Shown piece by piece: positions 6,302 to 6,888 of a stretch of 6,888 nucleotides of DNA. Both the position numbers and the translations under genes were made by a program. The notes beneath the pieces are model-generated. The model was not told the DNA's origin and made no database searches. It worked only from the letters and a program-made list of their open reading frames with translations. The stretch covers positions 1 through 6,888 of the forward strand of contig DJXY01000097.1 in assembly GCA_002449915.1 (NCBI GenBank). Reading direction: 5' to 3'. This stretch comes from Oribacterium sp. UBA6992. Its GTDB lineage: Bacteria; Bacillota; Clostridia; Lachnospirales; Lachnospiraceae. How positions within the stretch are numbered: the stretch's first letter is position 1; each line of letters begins with the position of its first letter.

Positions 6302-6328
6302 AAATGAGTAGCAAAAAAGGGAGTTCCA

Positions 6329-6888
6329 ATGAAAAAGTTACGTCTGTTTGCTGCAGCATGTGTACTTGCGCTCGGGATGAGCACGCAGGCTTTTGCTGCT
6401 ACCAGTATTGGTTTAAATCTGGACTGGAAATATGCGGAAAATTCTAAAATAAATACCGGTAAAGCCGTATTGTATACCACGGATGCGTCAAAGTCTAAGG
6501 ATATTACGGTTGCAGTCAATGCAGGACACGGCACTAAGGGCGGCGAGTCAGTTAAGACCTTGTGCCATCCGGATGGGACACGCAAGGTGACGGGTGGTTC
6601 TACTGCGGCAGGTGCCATCAAGGCAACCGCAGTATCCTCTGGGATGACGTTTGCAGATGGGACACCGGAGGCGACGGTTACGCTGGAGATGGCGCACATC
6701 CTCGGGCGGAAACTCCTTAAAGATGGATATAATGTGCTGATGATCCGGACAGACTCGGATGTGCAGCTTGACAACATTGCAAGAACAGTCATTGCAAACA
6801 ATAAAGCAGACTGCCATATTGCGCTGCACTGGGACTCTACTAATAAGGATAAGGGCGCATTTTATATGTCTACTCCGGATGGGCTTAA
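6329..6888 (+). CDS. Secreted N-acetylmuramoyl-L-alanine amidase (Amidase_3), N-terminal part
   Basis: The visible 186 codons encode an exported zinc amidase that cleaves the bond between N-acetylmuramic acid and L-alanine in peptidoglycan; the gene runs off the window. Residues 1-23 are a Sec signal peptide (MKKLRLFAAA start, cleavage after QAFA). The catalytic domain starts near residue 58. Its likely zinc ligands are His67 in VAVNAGHGTKGG, Glu114 in TPEATVTLEMAHIL and His167 in ADCHIALHWDS; the final catalytic Glu would lie beyond the window. The first motif differs from the common DPGHGG, and 46 residues separate His67 from Glu114, longer than in compact members, so this is a divergent subfamily. 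Two cysteines (79, 162) lie in the secreted part. The ATG at 6329 has AGGGAG 5 bases upstream. A C-terminal binding module cannot be judged from what is visible. Confidence 0.87.
   Translation, partial: MKKLRLFAAACVLALGMSTQAFAATSIGLNLDWKYAENSKINTGKAVLYTTDASKSKDITVAVNAGHGTKGGESVKTLCHPDGTRKVTGGSTAAGAIKATAVSSGMTFADGTPEATVTLEMAHILGRKLLKDGYNVLMIRTDSDVQLDNIARTVIANNKADCHIALHWDSTNKDKGAFYMSTPDGL

Noticed and set aside
6274..6829. Two overlapping open frames on the - strand opposite the amidase gene
   Set aside because: The + strand frame has a signal peptide, ribosome binding site and zinc-ligand motifs; the antisense frames have none and are shadows.

Overview
The window (6888 bp, moderate GC, Gram-positive style ribosome binding sites) looks like chromosomal DNA of a low-to-mid GC Firmicute, most likely a gut Clostridia/Lachnospiraceae-type anaerobe. 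The basis is a type III glutamine synthetase, a choline-binding-repeat surface protein, a fused choline-activation enzyme, strong AGGAGG-like ribosome binding sites and extended -10 promoters. The species cannot be named from the sequence alone. All six genes lie on the + strand. There is no RNA gene, CRISPR array, insertion sequence or attachment site that I can support, and no gene-free stretch longer than about 190 bases.

Layout: (1) positions 2-1189, the C-terminal 395 codons of a type III glutamine synthetase, closed by a clear intrinsic terminator. (2) 1190-1375, an intergenic region with that terminator, a striking nested inverted repeat (1284-1321) and a TATAAT box. (3) 1376-3259, a 627-residue protein combining a winged helix-turn-helix, a LicC-like nucleotidyltransferase and a LicA-like choline kinase. 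(4) 3335-4531, a secreted protein of about twelve choline-binding-type repeats with a Ser/Thr/Gly tail and no enzymatic domain. (5) 4610-5278, uracil-DNA glycosylase, beginning only 15 bases after a terminator-like hairpin. (6) 5340-6182, undecaprenyl-diphosphatase UppP/BacA. (7) 6329 to the window end, the N-terminal 186 codons of a secreted Amidase_3-type N-acetylmuramoyl-L-alanine amidase.

Apart from the glutamine synthetase and ung, the genes share a cell-envelope theme. The fusion enzyme would convert choline to phosphocholine and then CDP-choline, the donor for phosphocholine decoration of (lipo)teichoic acids or other surface glycans. The next gene encodes a protein predicted to bind such decorations. 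UppP recycles the lipid carrier used for wall glycan export, and the amidase trims peptidoglycan. The most interesting part is the 'writer-reader' pair at 1284-4531: a DNA-binding domain is fused to the choline-activation enzyme, and a two-dyad operator-like element sits just upstream. This could be an autoregulated surface-decoration module. That is inference; each individual family is known.
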